Part shown: positions 43,601 through 52,449 of the stretch, one piece after another
Numbering within the stretch: position 1 is the first letter of the stretch
Layout of the letters: each line of letters begins with the position of its first letter
Source: DATCJA01 sp963814955
GTDB lineage: Bacteria; Acidobacteriota; Vicinamibacteria; Vicinamibacterales; UBA2999
Direction: 5' to 3'
DNA: 64,000 nucleotides
Assembly (NCBI GenBank): GCA_963814955.1
Contig: CAWFEX010000014.1
Span: forward strand, 156,394-220,393
The notes under the pieces: model-generated
What the model saw: the letters and a program-made list of their open reading frames with translations, nothing else
Database searches by the model: none
What the model was told of the DNA's origin: nothing
Translations under genes and position numbers: made by a program

Positions 43601-44953
43601 ATGACGATCCGTGTCCCGACGGTGCGTCACGGCCTCGCCGGGCTCGCGTTGTGTGCCGCCCTCTGCCTGGCCTACCTTCCCGATCTCGGCCATGGATTCG
43701 TCAAAGACGACTTCATGTGGATCCGGAGCGCGCGGATTCAGTCGGCCGGCGATGCGGTCGGGTTGTTCACGCAGAACGTCGGGTTCTATCGCCCCATCGT
43801 CTCTGCGACGTTTGCGTTGGACTATGCGCTCTGGGGCATGGAGCCGCTTGCCTACGGGGTTACCAATCTCGCTCTTCTTGGAACTGGCGCATGGCTCCTG
43901 TATCTCGTCGCCAGACAACTGAACGTGCCGCCGGCGGCCGGTGCGCTTGCGTGCGCGCTCTGGGTGTTCAACTTTCACGGAATCAACATGGCCGTGTTGT
44001 GGATCAGCGGCAGGACGGCGCTGCTGCTCACGTGCACCGCACTGGCGGCGACGCTGTTCGTGCTCAGAGGCAGGATGATGCTCGGCGGGCTGTTGTGCCT
44101 GCTGGCCATGTTGTCGAAAGAGGAAGCGGTGGTCCTGCCGTTCCTGCTCGGCGCCTGGGTGTACCTGACGCCGAGTGGAACACGACGTACGGCTGTCCGC
44201 ATTCTCTCCACCTGGCCGCTGTTCGCCGCCCTTGCCGTCTATACCTTGCTTCGTCTCCAATCGGGCGCATTCTGGCCCGCGACAGCGCCCTCCTATTACC
44301 AGCTCACCGTGCAACCGCAGGTTGTCTTCAGAAACGTGCTCGAGTACCTGGATCGCGGAGCGACGTGGCCCGCGGTCGTGACTGTGATTGTGATGGCCGC
44401 CGCGCGCACGTTGCCTGTTTTCACCCCCGAAGAGCGTCGCATCACAGCGCTCGGCGCGCTCTGGTTCGCGTGCGGCTATGCGATTACGGTGTTCGTGCCT
44501 GTGCGATCCAGCCTCTATGCCGTCTTCCCAAGCATTGGCGCGTGCCTCGCCGCGGCTGTCGTCGTCGCAGCCTTGATGCCGAGCCGCCCCGGCCGCGTTC
44601 GCACGGCGCTCGCGGTGCTGTCGCTGGTACCCCTGCTGCTCTTTCCCGTGTTTCGCGCGCGGAACGAGAGTCTGGTGGCGCCTGCGGAGCTTTCCACAAC
44701 CGTTCTGGGTGATCTGCGGCGCGCGACTGCTACGCTTCCCGGGGGCGCTCGCATTGTTCTGATAGACGACCCCATCTCGCGGTTCAACCTCGATACCGCG
44801 TTCGGCGCGCTGTTTCCAGACGCAGTGGCGTTAATACTCGGGGATCGGTTCCGGGGAGAAATCCTGTCCGGGGCGGGTGACGTTGCCAACGCAAACCTCG
44901 AGGGAGCGCTGGTGCTTGCCCTTCGAAATGGCCGGCTCGAGCCTTACCGCTGA
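43601..44953 (+). CDS. Polytopic membrane protein, GT-C glycosyltransferase-like, 450 aa
   Basis: About ten hydrophobic helices. The first extracytoplasmic loop holds 'HGFVKDDFMWIRSARIQSAG', the acidic DD motif typical of GT-C transferases, which use lipid-linked sugars. It is followed by 'YRPIVSATFALDYALWGMEP' and 'LSKEEAVVLPFLLGAWVYL', the latter seen in TMTC/PMT-like membrane proteins. The C-terminal soluble part (about 375-450) is short. The start at 43601 is preceded by an array of short repeats rather than a clear ribosome-binding site, so initiation may be weak or start elsewhere. It is distantly similar in layout to the 48391-50010 product. Probable role: protein or lipid glycosylation at the membrane. 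Confidence 0.75.
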   Translation: MTIRVPTVRHGLAGLALCAALCLAYLPDLGHGFVKDDFMWIRSARIQSAGDAVGLFTQNVGFYRPIVSATFALDYALWGMEPLAYGVTNLALLGTGAWLLYLVARQLNVPPAAGALACALWVFNFHGINMAVLWISGRTALLLTCTALAATLFVLRGRMMLGGLLCLLAMLSKEEAVVLPFLLGAWVYLTPSGTRRTAVRILSTWPLFAALAVYTLLRLQSGAFWPATAPSYYQLTVQPQVVFRNVLEYLDRGATWPAVVTVIVMAAARTLPVFTPEERRITALGALWFACGYAITVFVPVRSSLYAVFPSIGACLAAAVVVAALMPSRPGRVRTALAVLSLVPLLLFPVFRARNESLVAPAELSTTVLGDLRRATATLPGGARIVLIDDPISRFNLDTAFGALFPDAVALILGDRFRGEILSGAGDVANANLEGALVLALRNGRLEPYR

Positions 44954-45056
44954 TCTCCAGTCGGACGCCCCGGGGACTGCAAAATCGTATTCCGCAAAGA
45001 AATTGAGCGTTTTCGCTCGCGACGGGTGTAGGATCCGACTCGTTCAGGAGGCAGAC

Positions 45057-46217
45057 ATGAAGTTGATTCCACGGCGGTCAGTGGGCGCGCTGATTGCGGC
45101 TGCGCTCGGCATGTTTCTGATGACTGTCGGTGTCGCGCAGAAGCCGGTGGCGGCCCAGGGGGCCGCCGGAGCCAGCCAGAAGATGGAGGACGCGTTCCAG
45201 AACATCAAGAGTCTCAGGGGCCACCCGGCGGACACGTTGAACCCAACGATGGTGTACTTCGAAGCCGCTCTCGGGGTCGGCTGTGGGTATTGTCACGACA
45301 ACGACGCGACCAAGCGCGAGCTCGACACCAAGCCGCAGAAAGAGGTCGCACGCCGCATGATTGAAATGGTGAGCGCGATCAACAAGAACTCGTTCGGGGG
45401 CGCCCCGCGGGTGACCTGCTACACCTGTCACATGGGCCGCCCGATGCCGATCGGCGTGCCGCACGTCATCGGCGAAGCGCTGCCGCCGGCTTTGGGAGAG
45501 GACTATTACGCCAACCTGCCGCCGGCCCCCGCAGTACCTCCGATGAACCCGACGCAGGTGCTCGACAAGTACATCGAGGCCGTTGGCGGGACAGGGGCGC
45601 TGCAGAAGACGTCGAGCCTCATGGCCACCGGCACGGTAACGCAGCGCCGCATCGGCCGCCCGTTCCCCGCACAGCAGGTTGAGATTTCGTCGAAGGCGCC
45701 AGGGATGGAGCTGATCGTGACCAAGACGGGACAGGCCGACAACCTGCTGGCTTACGGCCCTACGGGCAATTGGGCAAAGGCCGGCAACGGGGCCGTTCGC
45801 GATCTGCGCAATGCGGAAGCCGATGCCACGAAGCTGGAGGATATCTTCAACCTGCCGGTGCAGCTGAAACAGCTGCTGATGGAGCCGAAGATGGAGCGGC
45901 CCGAAATCGTGTTCGGCCGCGAGCTCTACGTGGTGAGTGGGCGGACGCAGAATCTGTCGCAGGTCAAGGCGTACTTCGAAAAGGAGAGCGGCATGCTGCG
46001 CCGGCTGCGCTACTCCATCAACACGCCGTTCGGCCCATACCCGACGCAGATCGACTATATGGACTTCCGCGATGTCGGCGGGCGAAAGGTGCCCTTTACA
46101 TGGGTGAACTCGCAGGTGCGGAACCGTGAGTTCACGTGGGCGATGCAGAACGTGCGGGCGGTTGCCGTGGAGGACTCGAAGTTCGCCAAGCCTGCGCCGG
46201 CCACGGCCGCGCGCTGA
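45057..46217 (+). CDS. Di-haem c-type cytochrome, reaction-centre cytochrome c subunit-like, 386 aa
   Basis: Start at 45057 (AGGAGGCAGAC upstream). Signal peptide 1-34. The N-terminal domain matches the photosynthetic reaction-centre cytochrome c subunit family found widely in non-phototrophic Acidobacteriota: 'NIKSLRGHPADTLNPTMVYF', haem motif CGYCH (residues 76-80), 'KPQKEVARRMIEMVSAINKN' and haem motif CYTCH (121-125) followed by MGRPMPIG. The C-terminal half (about 190-386) is a beta-rich domain of the LolA-like superfamily type ('SLMATGTVTQRRIGRPFPAQ', 'GRELYVVSGRTQNLSQVKAY'). It probably works as a periplasmic electron carrier or a haem-dependent sensor. A strong hairpin follows at 46234. 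Confidence 0.87.
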   Translation: MKLIPRRSVGALIAAALGMFLMTVGVAQKPVAAQGAAGASQKMEDAFQNIKSLRGHPADTLNPTMVYFEAALGVGCGYCHDNDATKRELDTKPQKEVARRMIEMVSAINKNSFGGAPRVTCYTCHMGRPMPIGVPHVIGEALPPALGEDYYANLPPAPAVPPMNPTQVLDKYIEAVGGTGALQKTSSLMATGTVTQRRIGRPFPAQQVEISSKAPGMELIVTKTGQADNLLAYGPTGNWAKAGNGAVRDLRNAEADATKLEDIFNLPVQLKQLLMEPKMERPEIVFGRELYVVSGRTQNLSQVKAYFEKESGMLRRLRYSINTPFGPYPTQIDYMDFRDVGGRKVPFTWVNSQVRNREFTWAMQNVRAVAVEDSKFAKPAPATAAR

Positions 46218-46233
46218 CGCCACATCACGGGTT

Positions 46234-46263
46234 CGACAGGCTCAGCAGACGCTGAGCCTGTCG
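46234..46263. terminator. Strong hairpin CGACAGGCTCAG / CTGAGCCTGTCG
   Basis: Perfect 12-bp stem with a 6-nt loop (CAGACG), 16 bp after the cytochrome stop. There is no U-tract, so it may be a REP-like element acting as an mRNA 3' stabiliser or terminator. Confidence 0.6.
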
Positions 46264-46265
46264 GT

Positions 46266-46389
46266 TACGCGCAGGCTAAAGCCTGCGCGCTACACTCCGC
46301 ACCCGTAGAGCGCACGCTTCAGCGTGCGCGTCGAAGCACTCTCAACACTTCCGCACCCGTAGAGCGCACGCTTCAGCGTGCGCGTCGAG
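46266..46389. repeat. Three REP-like hairpins; the last two form a 54-bp tandem duplication
   Basis: One CGCGCAGGC/GCCTGCGCG copy ending CTAC is followed by two identical CCGCACCCGTAGAGCGCACG-type units starting at 46297 and 46351. They fill the gap before the GH15 gene. Confidence 0.75.
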
Positions 46390-46410
46390 TCTAATGAATC
46401 TCTAGGTCAT

Positions 46411-48195
46411 ATGGCTCTGCGGATCGAGGATTACGGCCTGATCGGTGATACGCAAACGGCCGCTCTTGTCGGTCGCGATGGCTCGATTGACTGGCTCTGC
46501 CTGCCGCGGTTCGATTCCGGTGCATGCTTCGCCGCTCTTCTCGGGAACCCGGATCACGGCCGCTGGATCATCAGGCCCGCCACTCCCCACACAAGCCGTC
46601 GCCGCTATCGTCCTGACACGCTGATCCTCGAGACCGATTTCGAAACTGAGACTGGCACCGCGCGCGTGATCGATTTCATGACAGTGCGCCATGGTGAACC
46701 GGATCTCGTTCGCATCATCGAGGGTCTCCAGGGTGAAGTCCCCATGGAGATGGAGCTCATCATCCGGTTCGACTACGGGTCCGTCGTCCCCTGGGTTCGC
46801 TCCCTGGATGGTCATCTGCGTGCGATTGCCGGTCCCGATGCTGTTTCGCTTTGGAGCGCAGTACAGACTCACGGAAAGGACCTCACGACCCGCGCTGACG
46901 TCGTCGTCCGGGAAGGCGACCGGATCCCGTTCCTGCTGATGTGGCATCCCTCGCATACCTCCTCGCCGGAACCGTTCGACGGGATCGCAGCGCTCAAAGA
47001 CACGGAACGTTGGTGGCGCGCCTGGTGCGCCCGCTGCAAGTACGAAGGGCCCTGGCGAGATCAGGTGGTGCGCTCGCTCATCACGCTCAAGGCGCTGACG
47101 TTTGCACCCACCGGCGGCATCGTTGCCGCGCCGACGACGTCGTTGCCGGAGAAGATCGGGGGCGTGCGGAATTGGGACTATCGCTACTGCTGGCTGCGCG
47201 ACGCTACCTACACGCTGTATGCGCTCATGATCGGCGGCTACACCGAGGAAGCGTTCGCCTGGCGCAACTGGCTGCTGAGGGCTGTCGCGGGAGATCCATC
47301 CACTCTGCACATCATGTACGGCGTCGAGGGCGCGAGGCGCCTTCCGGAGCTCGAGCTGCCGTGGCTGCCCGGTTACGAGGGTTCCCGGCCCGTGCGAATC
47401 GGAAACGCGGCCGTCAATCAGCTGCAACTCGACGTTTATGGCGAGGTGATGGACGCACTGCACCTCTCACGGCGGGCGGGCATCGCGCACGATCCCAATT
47501 CGTGGGCCCTGCAGAAAGCGCTCATGACCTTTCTCGAAAGCGGCTGGTGCCAGCCAGACGAAGGGATCTGGGAGGTGCGAGGCCCCCGTCGTCACTTCAC
47601 GCATTCGAAGGTGATGGCGTGGGTGGCGTTCGACAGGGCGATCAAGGCTGTTGAGCGGTTCGGGCGCGACGGCCCGGCGGATCGCTGGCGGAAGCTGCGC
47701 GCCGAAGTGCACGACGAGGTGTGTCGCAAGGGTTTCGACGCAGAACGCAATACGTTCACGCAGTATTACGGCTCCGCCGAACTGGACGCGAGTCTCCTGA
47801 TGATTCCGCTCGTCGGGTTCCTGCCCGCCGAGGATCCCCGGGTCCGCGGAACAGTGCAGGCTATTGAACGTGACCTGATGTGGAATGGTTTCGTTCAGAG
47901 GTACCGCCCGAAGGAATATGTGGACGGGCTCCCGTCTGGCGAAGGCGTGTTCCTTGCGTGCACGTTCTGGCTGGCCGACAACTACGAGCTGCAGGGCCGA
48001 CACGACGAGGCGCACCGCCTCTTCGACCGCTTGCTTGGGCTGTGCAACGACCTTGGATTGCTGTCAGAGGAGTACGATCCGGACGCGCGGCGACAGCTCG
48101 GTAACTTCCCCCAGGCGTTCTCCCACGTCATGCTGATCAACACCGCGCGCAACCTGTCGCGTCCGCACGGGCCCGCCGAGGAACGAAGGGCGTAG
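46411..48195 (+). CDS. Glycoside hydrolase family 15 protein, 594 aa
   Basis: Cytoplasmic GH15 enzyme (glucoamylase/trehalase-like; inverting hydrolysis of alpha-glucosides). Start at 46411 gives the family N-terminus MALRIEDYGLIGDTQTAALV; an in-frame ATG at 46378 lies in a repeat. The N-terminal beta-sandwich (1-230) contains 'GRDGSIDWLCLPRFDSGACF'. The (alpha/alpha)6 barrel contains 'GGVRNWDYRYCWLRDATYTL', the general-acid region 'CQPDEGIWEVRGPRRHFTHS' and the general-base region 'LLSEEYDPDARRQLGNFPQA'. No signal peptide. Length is typical (about 600). It stands alone between REP-rich gaps. Likely role: trehalose or maltooligosaccharide turnover. Confidence 0.93.
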   Translation: MALRIEDYGLIGDTQTAALVGRDGSIDWLCLPRFDSGACFAALLGNPDHGRWIIRPATPHTSRRRYRPDTLILETDFETETGTARVIDFMTVRHGEPDLVRIIEGLQGEVPMEMELIIRFDYGSVVPWVRSLDGHLRAIAGPDAVSLWSAVQTHGKDLTTRADVVVREGDRIPFLLMWHPSHTSSPEPFDGIAALKDTERWWRAWCARCKYEGPWRDQVVRSLITLKALTFAPTGGIVAAPTTSLPEKIGGVRNWDYRYCWLRDATYTLYALMIGGYTEEAFAWRNWLLRAVAGDPSTLHIMYGVEGARRLPELELPWLPGYEGSRPVRIGNAAVNQLQLDVYGEVMDALHLSRRAGIAHDPNSWALQKALMTFLESGWCQPDEGIWEVRGPRRHFTHSKVMAWVAFDRAIKAVERFGRDGPADRWRKLRAEVHDEVCRKGFDAERNTFTQYYGSAELDASLLMIPLVGFLPAEDPRVRGTVQAIERDLMWNGFVQRYRPKEYVDGLPSGEGVFLACTFWLADNYELQGRHDEAHRLFDRLLGLCNDLGLLSEEYDPDARRQLGNFPQAFSHVMLINTARNLSRPHGPAEERRA

Positions 48196-48286
48196 AGCTT
48201 ACAACCGGCCGGAACCGCACATGACTCGTCGCGGAGCGGCGCCGCAGTTGTGCTGCACAGTCGCCGACCTGCGCAGCATGCCGACA

Positions 48287-48384
48287 CGGTCCGGCTGAAG
48301 CCGGACACTACGTACTCCAACCGGTCCGGTTGAAGCCGGACACGACGTACTCCAACCGGTCCGGCTGAAGCCGGACACTACGTA
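48287..48384. repeat. Three tandem REP-like hairpins, 35-bp period, stem GTCCGGC/GCCGGAC
   Basis: GGTCCGGCTGAAGCCGGACA followed by CTACGTACTCCAACC repeats three times (starts near 48288, 48323 and 48358). It lies between convergent genes, and each copy carries CTAC or its near form. Confidence 0.8.
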
Positions 48385-48390
48385 TGTCAT

Positions 48391-50010
48391 TCAGCGCTGG
48401 ACAATCCGCGGTGCGGCGAGCGCCCACAGCGTGTCGTGGAGCGCTTCATCGAGCGCGGCCTGGCTCTTGGTTTCGAGCAACACCTTCATGAGCGTACGCA
48501 GATACGGGTCGTCCCGATCGCTAACTCGCGACAACTGTCCCGTATCGGGATTCCAGTAAAGGGCGATTACCGGAGGGCTGCCGGGCCTGTCGAGCCATTC
48601 GCGCAGCGCCCCTCGCGTATACGGCTCCCACAGAATCGCCGGACAACAGTGGATGGACGAGTCGGACACGACGGTGACGCGTCGAGTCAGATCGTCGCGC
48701 GTAAAGGGCGGCCGGAGAGCGTGCGGGAGAGCAAAATCCCAGCTTCGACGCGGCGCGCCGGCTACGATGAGCGTGCCGGGCGGAGCGTCGAGCGCTTCGC
48801 GCTCGATGTCCACAACCGCGCGATATGACACCATCGACCGCGTCTCCCACAGCCGTACATCGTCCACGAGTCGAACCGTGTAGCCGGTCAACACGACGGC
48901 AGCCGCGGCCACTGCGATCGACTTCATCACGCGCGCCGGCTGCGCATGCCACAACACGTCGAACGCAATCCCGAGCGTGATCGCCCAACCGGCCGACGCG
49001 AGGTACATGTGGCGGGGCGACGCGTACCCGGCGACGAGGGTCGGCGCGATCCCAAGAACCAGCCAGATGACCGAAAAGTAGAGCGCAGCGCGAACGGCTC
49101 GACCAGCAGCCTGACGAGCGAGCAGCGCCCCGACTGACGCGACCGCAGCGGCACACAGGCCGACCAATATCGCGGCGCGAGCCACGGAAACTGCGAGGCC
49201 GGGTTCGCCAAAGACCATTCGTCTGAGATGGGTAGACACATCCTGGGCGAAGAAGTCCAGCCGCGCCGTTGACAACATGCTCTCGCGCGCGACCTGGCCG
49301 AACACTTCGTACCGGAGCAGCAGGTATCCCCCGGTGAGCAGAACGAAAGGTACGTACGGCCGGAGCCACGCCCATAGGAATCGGACTGGGCGATGCCCGA
49401 GGACGATGTCGTACGCGACGAGCGCCGGCGCGAGCGTGATGGTGTTCTGCTTCGAAAAAAGCGCGACGAAGCATGCGGCAACCGACCACCAATACAGTGA
49501 CGTCCGGCCCTCTGTGCGCCAGCGGCAATACAGCAGGAACGTCGCCAGGTAGAAGAACGCCGGCATCGAATCCACCCGGCCGGTCACCCACGCCACCGAT
49601 TCGGTCTGCATCGGCAGCACCGCAAACGCGATGGCGGCCGTCACCGCAGAAGGCACACTCAACCCGGCGGCACGCTCGGCGATGGCGAGCACGAGGAGAG
49701 CGTTGCCGGCGTGCAAGCCGACGTTGACGAGGTGCTGCGGGACCGGGGATCCGGCGTTCCATTGCGCCGCGACCTGGTACGTCAGCGCGACGAACGGGCG
49801 CAATTCGTCGGGCGTGTATCCCCAGATGTTCTCCATCCACGGCACGACGAACCACCGGGGAAAGAAAAATGCCGGCTTCGAGGCAAGCAGGCCGACGACA
49901 CCAAAATCATCCTGCGCGAAATAGTTGTCGAGCGTGGGCACGTACGGCAGCGTTGCGGCCGCCAGCACGAGAAGCACGGCCAGCCGGCGGTCGCTCAGGT
50001 AACGCGACAT
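48391..50010 (-). CDS. Polytopic GT-C-type glycosyltransferase-like membrane protein, 539 aa
   Basis: The start at 50010 (MSRYLSDRRLAVLLVLAAAT) lies 16 bp inside the upstream GT2 gene, so translation is coupled. About eleven hydrophobic helices. The first loop contains 'PTLDNYFAQDDFGVVGLLAS' with the DD acidic pair expected of GT-C enzymes, then 'FRPFVALTYQ'-like and 'VAWVTGRVDSMPAFFYLATF', 'ALFSKQNTITLAPALVAYD' and 'GYASPRHMYLASAGWAITLG'. A soluble C-terminal region (about 420-539) follows. Probably transfers a sugar from a polyprenyl-phosphate donor in the periplasm. It is the last gene of the epimerase - methyltransferase - GT2 - GT-C operon. Confidence 0.82.
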   Translation of the reverse strand: MSRYLSDRRLAVLLVLAAATLPYVPTLDNYFAQDDFGVVGLLASKPAFFFPRWFVVPWMENIWGYTPDELRPFVALTYQVAAQWNAGSPVPQHLVNVGLHAGNALLVLAIAERAAGLSVPSAVTAAIAFAVLPMQTESVAWVTGRVDSMPAFFYLATFLLYCRWRTEGRTSLYWWSVAACFVALFSKQNTITLAPALVAYDIVLGHRPVRFLWAWLRPYVPFVLLTGGYLLLRYEVFGQVARESMLSTARLDFFAQDVSTHLRRMVFGEPGLAVSVARAAILVGLCAAAVASVGALLARQAAGRAVRAALYFSVIWLVLGIAPTLVAGYASPRHMYLASAGWAITLGIAFDVLWHAQPARVMKSIAVAAAAVVLTGYTVRLVDDVRLWETRSMVSYRAVVDIEREALDAPPGTLIVAGAPRRSWDFALPHALRPPFTRDDLTRRVTVVSDSSIHCCPAILWEPYTRGALREWLDRPGSPPVIALYWNPDTGQLSRVSDRDDPYLRTLMKVLLETKSQAALDEALHDTLWALAAPRIVQR

Positions 50011-50697
50011 TTCAGCGCCAGGATGATCATGTTGAAGCCCGTTCGCAGCGCGCCCTTCAGGGTTCCCGTAATTTTCGACTCGCCGATTCGGTGTCGATAG
50101 TTGACGGGCACCTCGATGATGCGCAGGCCGCGCTTGAGACCGAGAATGACCATCTCGGGAAGGAAGTGCGAGCCGCCGACGGTGAGATCGTCGATGAACC
50201 GGACCAGTCCCCGGCGGTGCGTCAGCCGCAGCGTGCACCCGCAGTCGCTGAGCGACGGACCGCCGTAGAGCACCTGGATCAACTTGGCGACGACCCAGTT
50301 GCCGATGCGCAGGAACCAGCCCATGTTCGCCTGTTGCCAAATCAGCTCGCGGGTGGTGCGCGTGCCGCACACCATGTCGAAGTCTTCGGAGTATGCCAGC
50401 AGCTTCAGGACGTCGCGGCCGACGAACGTACCGTCGGGTTCCGCGAGGATGATCAGGTCGCCCGTTGCCTCGCGCAGGCCACGCCGCAGCGCATGACCGT
50501 AACCTTGCTGCGTCTCGCAGACGACCCGGGCGCGGGCCGCCACGGCTTCGGCTGCGGTGGCAGTCGCGTGAGTTGTTGTCGACGACGACGATTTCATCGA
50601 CAACGCCTGTCTGCAGGAAATCCTCGACAGCGCGGCGGATGTTCTGTCCCTCGTTGTACGCCGGAAAGACGACGCTGACAGTCCGGGATCCGTACAT
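49995..50697 (-). CDS. Family 2 glycosyltransferase (dolichol-phosphate-mannose-synthase-like), about 233 aa, one frameshift
   Basis: Cytosolic GT2 that likely charges polyprenyl phosphate with a sugar. Start at 50697 (MYGSRTVSVVFPAYNEGQNI). Fold landmarks: 'VVFPAYNEGQNI', 'DEIVVVDNNSRDATATAAEA' (after repair), 'GYGHALRRGLREATGDLIIL', 'AEPDGTFVGRDVLKLL' (DXD-like EPD) and 'VPVNYRHRIGESKITGTLKG'. A break near 50570 (GACTGCC, one extra C) is fixed by one deletion. The C-terminus overlaps the GT-C gene. Such pairs typically supply and use lipid-linked sugars together. No C-terminal membrane helices, so it is a short DPMS type. Confidence 0.83.
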
Positions 50698-50701
50698 CCG
50701 C

Positions 50702-51337
50702 TCATTCTCTCGCGGCAACGACGAGCATCTGTCCGGCCATCGGTTTAATGGGCGATCGGAGATACGCGCTCACCAGGAACGGAGTGATCGGAACGCGTGC
50801 GCCGCGCATGGAGTATGGAAGAAACTTCGGTCTCACCTCGACGACGCGGAACCCATGCGCGCGCAACATGGCCGGCAGCGACACGTCCGTGAAAATCGAC
50901 CGATGCGTGTAGTCGTCGAAGTAACGACGCCAGGCGTAGCGGAAGTTCGGCTGGACCATGACGAAGCGGCCGCCGGGCCGCAGGACTGCCGCGACACCTT
51001 CTACCACCGTCGCCGCCGTTTCCGGCGAAAAGTGCTCGAGGAAGTTCGAGGCCAGCACGACATCGAAAGCCTCTGAACCCAGCGACTCGAGACCCCTTGA
51101 GACGTCGAGCACCATCGCCTCGACGCCTGGCGCGGCGAAAGCCGGCATGCCGGGCCAGATATCGACGGCCACGCGCCGCGCGGCATTCACGTTGTTGATC
51201 CAGTCGCAGTAGCCGGCGCCGAGCTCGAGGACGGCGCCACCGGGTGGAATGTACGACGACAGATAGCGCGCGACCGCCGTCCAGACCACACGACGCGCCG
51301 GATCGTGCGTCAGATGCGCGGTGTGATAGTCGCTCAT
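50702..51337 (-). CDS. SAM-dependent methyltransferase, class I, 211 aa
   Basis: Start at 51337 (MSDYHTAHLTHDPARRVVWT), where ATGA overlaps the epimerase stop (TGA 51334-51336). Class I Rossmann methyltransferase motifs: motif I 'GAVLELGAGYCDWINNV', acidic 'VAVDIWPGMPAFA', 'FDVVLASNFLEHFSPETAAT', 'VLRPGGRFVMVQPNFRY' and 'HRSIFTDVSLPAMLRAHGF'. The substrate is probably a sugar or lipid-linked intermediate, given the flanking epimerase and glycosyltransferases (context inference). It ends 4 bp before the GT2 start, so the operon is very compact. Confidence 0.87.
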   Translation of the reverse strand: MSDYHTAHLTHDPARRVVWTAVARYLSSYIPPGGAVLELGAGYCDWINNVNAARRVAVDIWPGMPAFAAPGVEAMVLDVSRGLESLGSEAFDVVLASNFLEHFSPETAATVVEGVAAVLRPGGRFVMVQPNFRYAWRRYFDDYTHRSIFTDVSLPAMLRAHGFRVVEVRPKFLPYSMRGARVPITPFLVSAYLRSPIKPMAGQMLVVAARE

Positions 51338-52333
51338 CCCGGCTGCCACACCGGCGGCAGGTTCTTCAGGATCTCGATTCCCGTGAATGGTGCGCTCTCG
51401 CGGGCGCCGTGCCGTCGGACCCACGCCGCCATTTCCGCGAGCCCGTCCTGCAGCGATGTCTGCGGCTTTGCGCCGAACACCGCGCGAATCTTCTCATGCG
51501 ACGAATGTGCGTGCTGAACCTCACGCCGCGGAGCGAGATGGACGAGGTTGGGCGCCACGCCCATCGCGGCCGCAACAGCCCGCGCCAGGTCGTTGAGCGA
51601 ACAGGGCGTGTCCGCGCCGACGTTGAAGATCGCGTTGCGAGCCGCCGGGACGTCGACGGCTTCAGCCATGAGCGGCGCAACGTCGCCGATATAGCTGAAG
51701 GCACGCGTCTGCGTGCCGTCGCCGAAGATCGTCATCGGCTGTCCCTGAAGAATCTGGTTCATGAAGATACCGATGACGTTGCGATAGCGGTCACCGATGT
51801 TCTGGCGAGGGCCGAATACGTTGTGCGGCCGGAAGATGACGTAGCGGAGGCCGAACATCGCCAGACAGGCGCGCAGCTCGAGCTCGATGGCGTACTTCGC
51901 GATGCCGTACGAATCTTCCGGATTGGGAGGCGTCTCTTCCGTCATCGGCAGCTCGGGACTCGCGCCGTAAACGGCAATCGACGACGTGAAGACAAACAGC
52001 TCCACACCGTGACGAACCGACGCGTTCAGCAGGTTGACGCTGCCGATGACGTTGTTCGTGTAGTTGAACCGCTTGATGAAGTGACTCAGCCCTTCCGCGG
52101 CATAGGCGGCCAGGTGATACACGTGCGTGAAGCGCGCGCGTGCAAAAAGCCGCTCGACGGCGTCGGCGTCCGCGACGTTCCCCTGCACGAACTCCGCCGC
52201 GGCCGGCACGTTTTCACGGAAGCCGCCGCTCAGATCGTCGAGGACATGCACCTCGTGGCCGCGGGTGATCAGAGCGTCGGCCACGTGAGACCCGATGAAT
52301 CCGGCCCCGCCCGTCACGAGTACCTCGACCCAT
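51334..52333 (-). CDS. NAD-dependent sugar-nucleotide epimerase/dehydratase, about 332 aa
   Basis: Extended SDR of the GalE/UDP-glucuronate epimerase type. Rossmann motif TGGAGFIGS (GxxGxxG), 'HEVHVLDDLSGGFRENVP', 'THVYHLAAYAAEGLSHFIKR', catalytic 'VFTSSIAVYGASPELP' (Ser/Thr) and 'SYGIAKYAIE' (YxxxK). The natural start is probably the ATG at 52333: removing one G from ATGGGTCGAGG gives MVEVLVTGGAGFIGS. As sequenced the frame begins only at a GTG (52317), inside the first beta strand. It acts on UDP- or dTDP-sugars to feed the downstream glycosyltransferases. First gene of the operon; a REP lies upstream at 52372. Confidence 0.87.
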
Positions 52334-52371
52334 CAGGCCGTATTCTCTTTCAGATTGGCGTCGTATCAGAC

Positions 52372-52393
52372 GTAGTGTCCGGCTTCAGCCGGA
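52372..52393. repeat. REP-like hairpin, GTAG foot, stem TGTCCGGC/GCCGGAC
   Basis: GTAGTGTCCGGCTTCAGCCG-type single copy between the glycan operon and the pseudo-kinase gene. Confidence 0.72.
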
Positions 52394-52449
52394 CCGATGC
52401 GGGGTCCGCCTAACGCGGATTTCACTTCCGTGGCGCGAACCCTTCGGGA

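Noticed and set aside
48287..48384. Three regularly spaced repeats resembling a tiny CRISPR array
   Set aside because: The 35-bp unit includes its spacer, spacers are identical, the repeat is a REP hairpin, and no cas genes are present.
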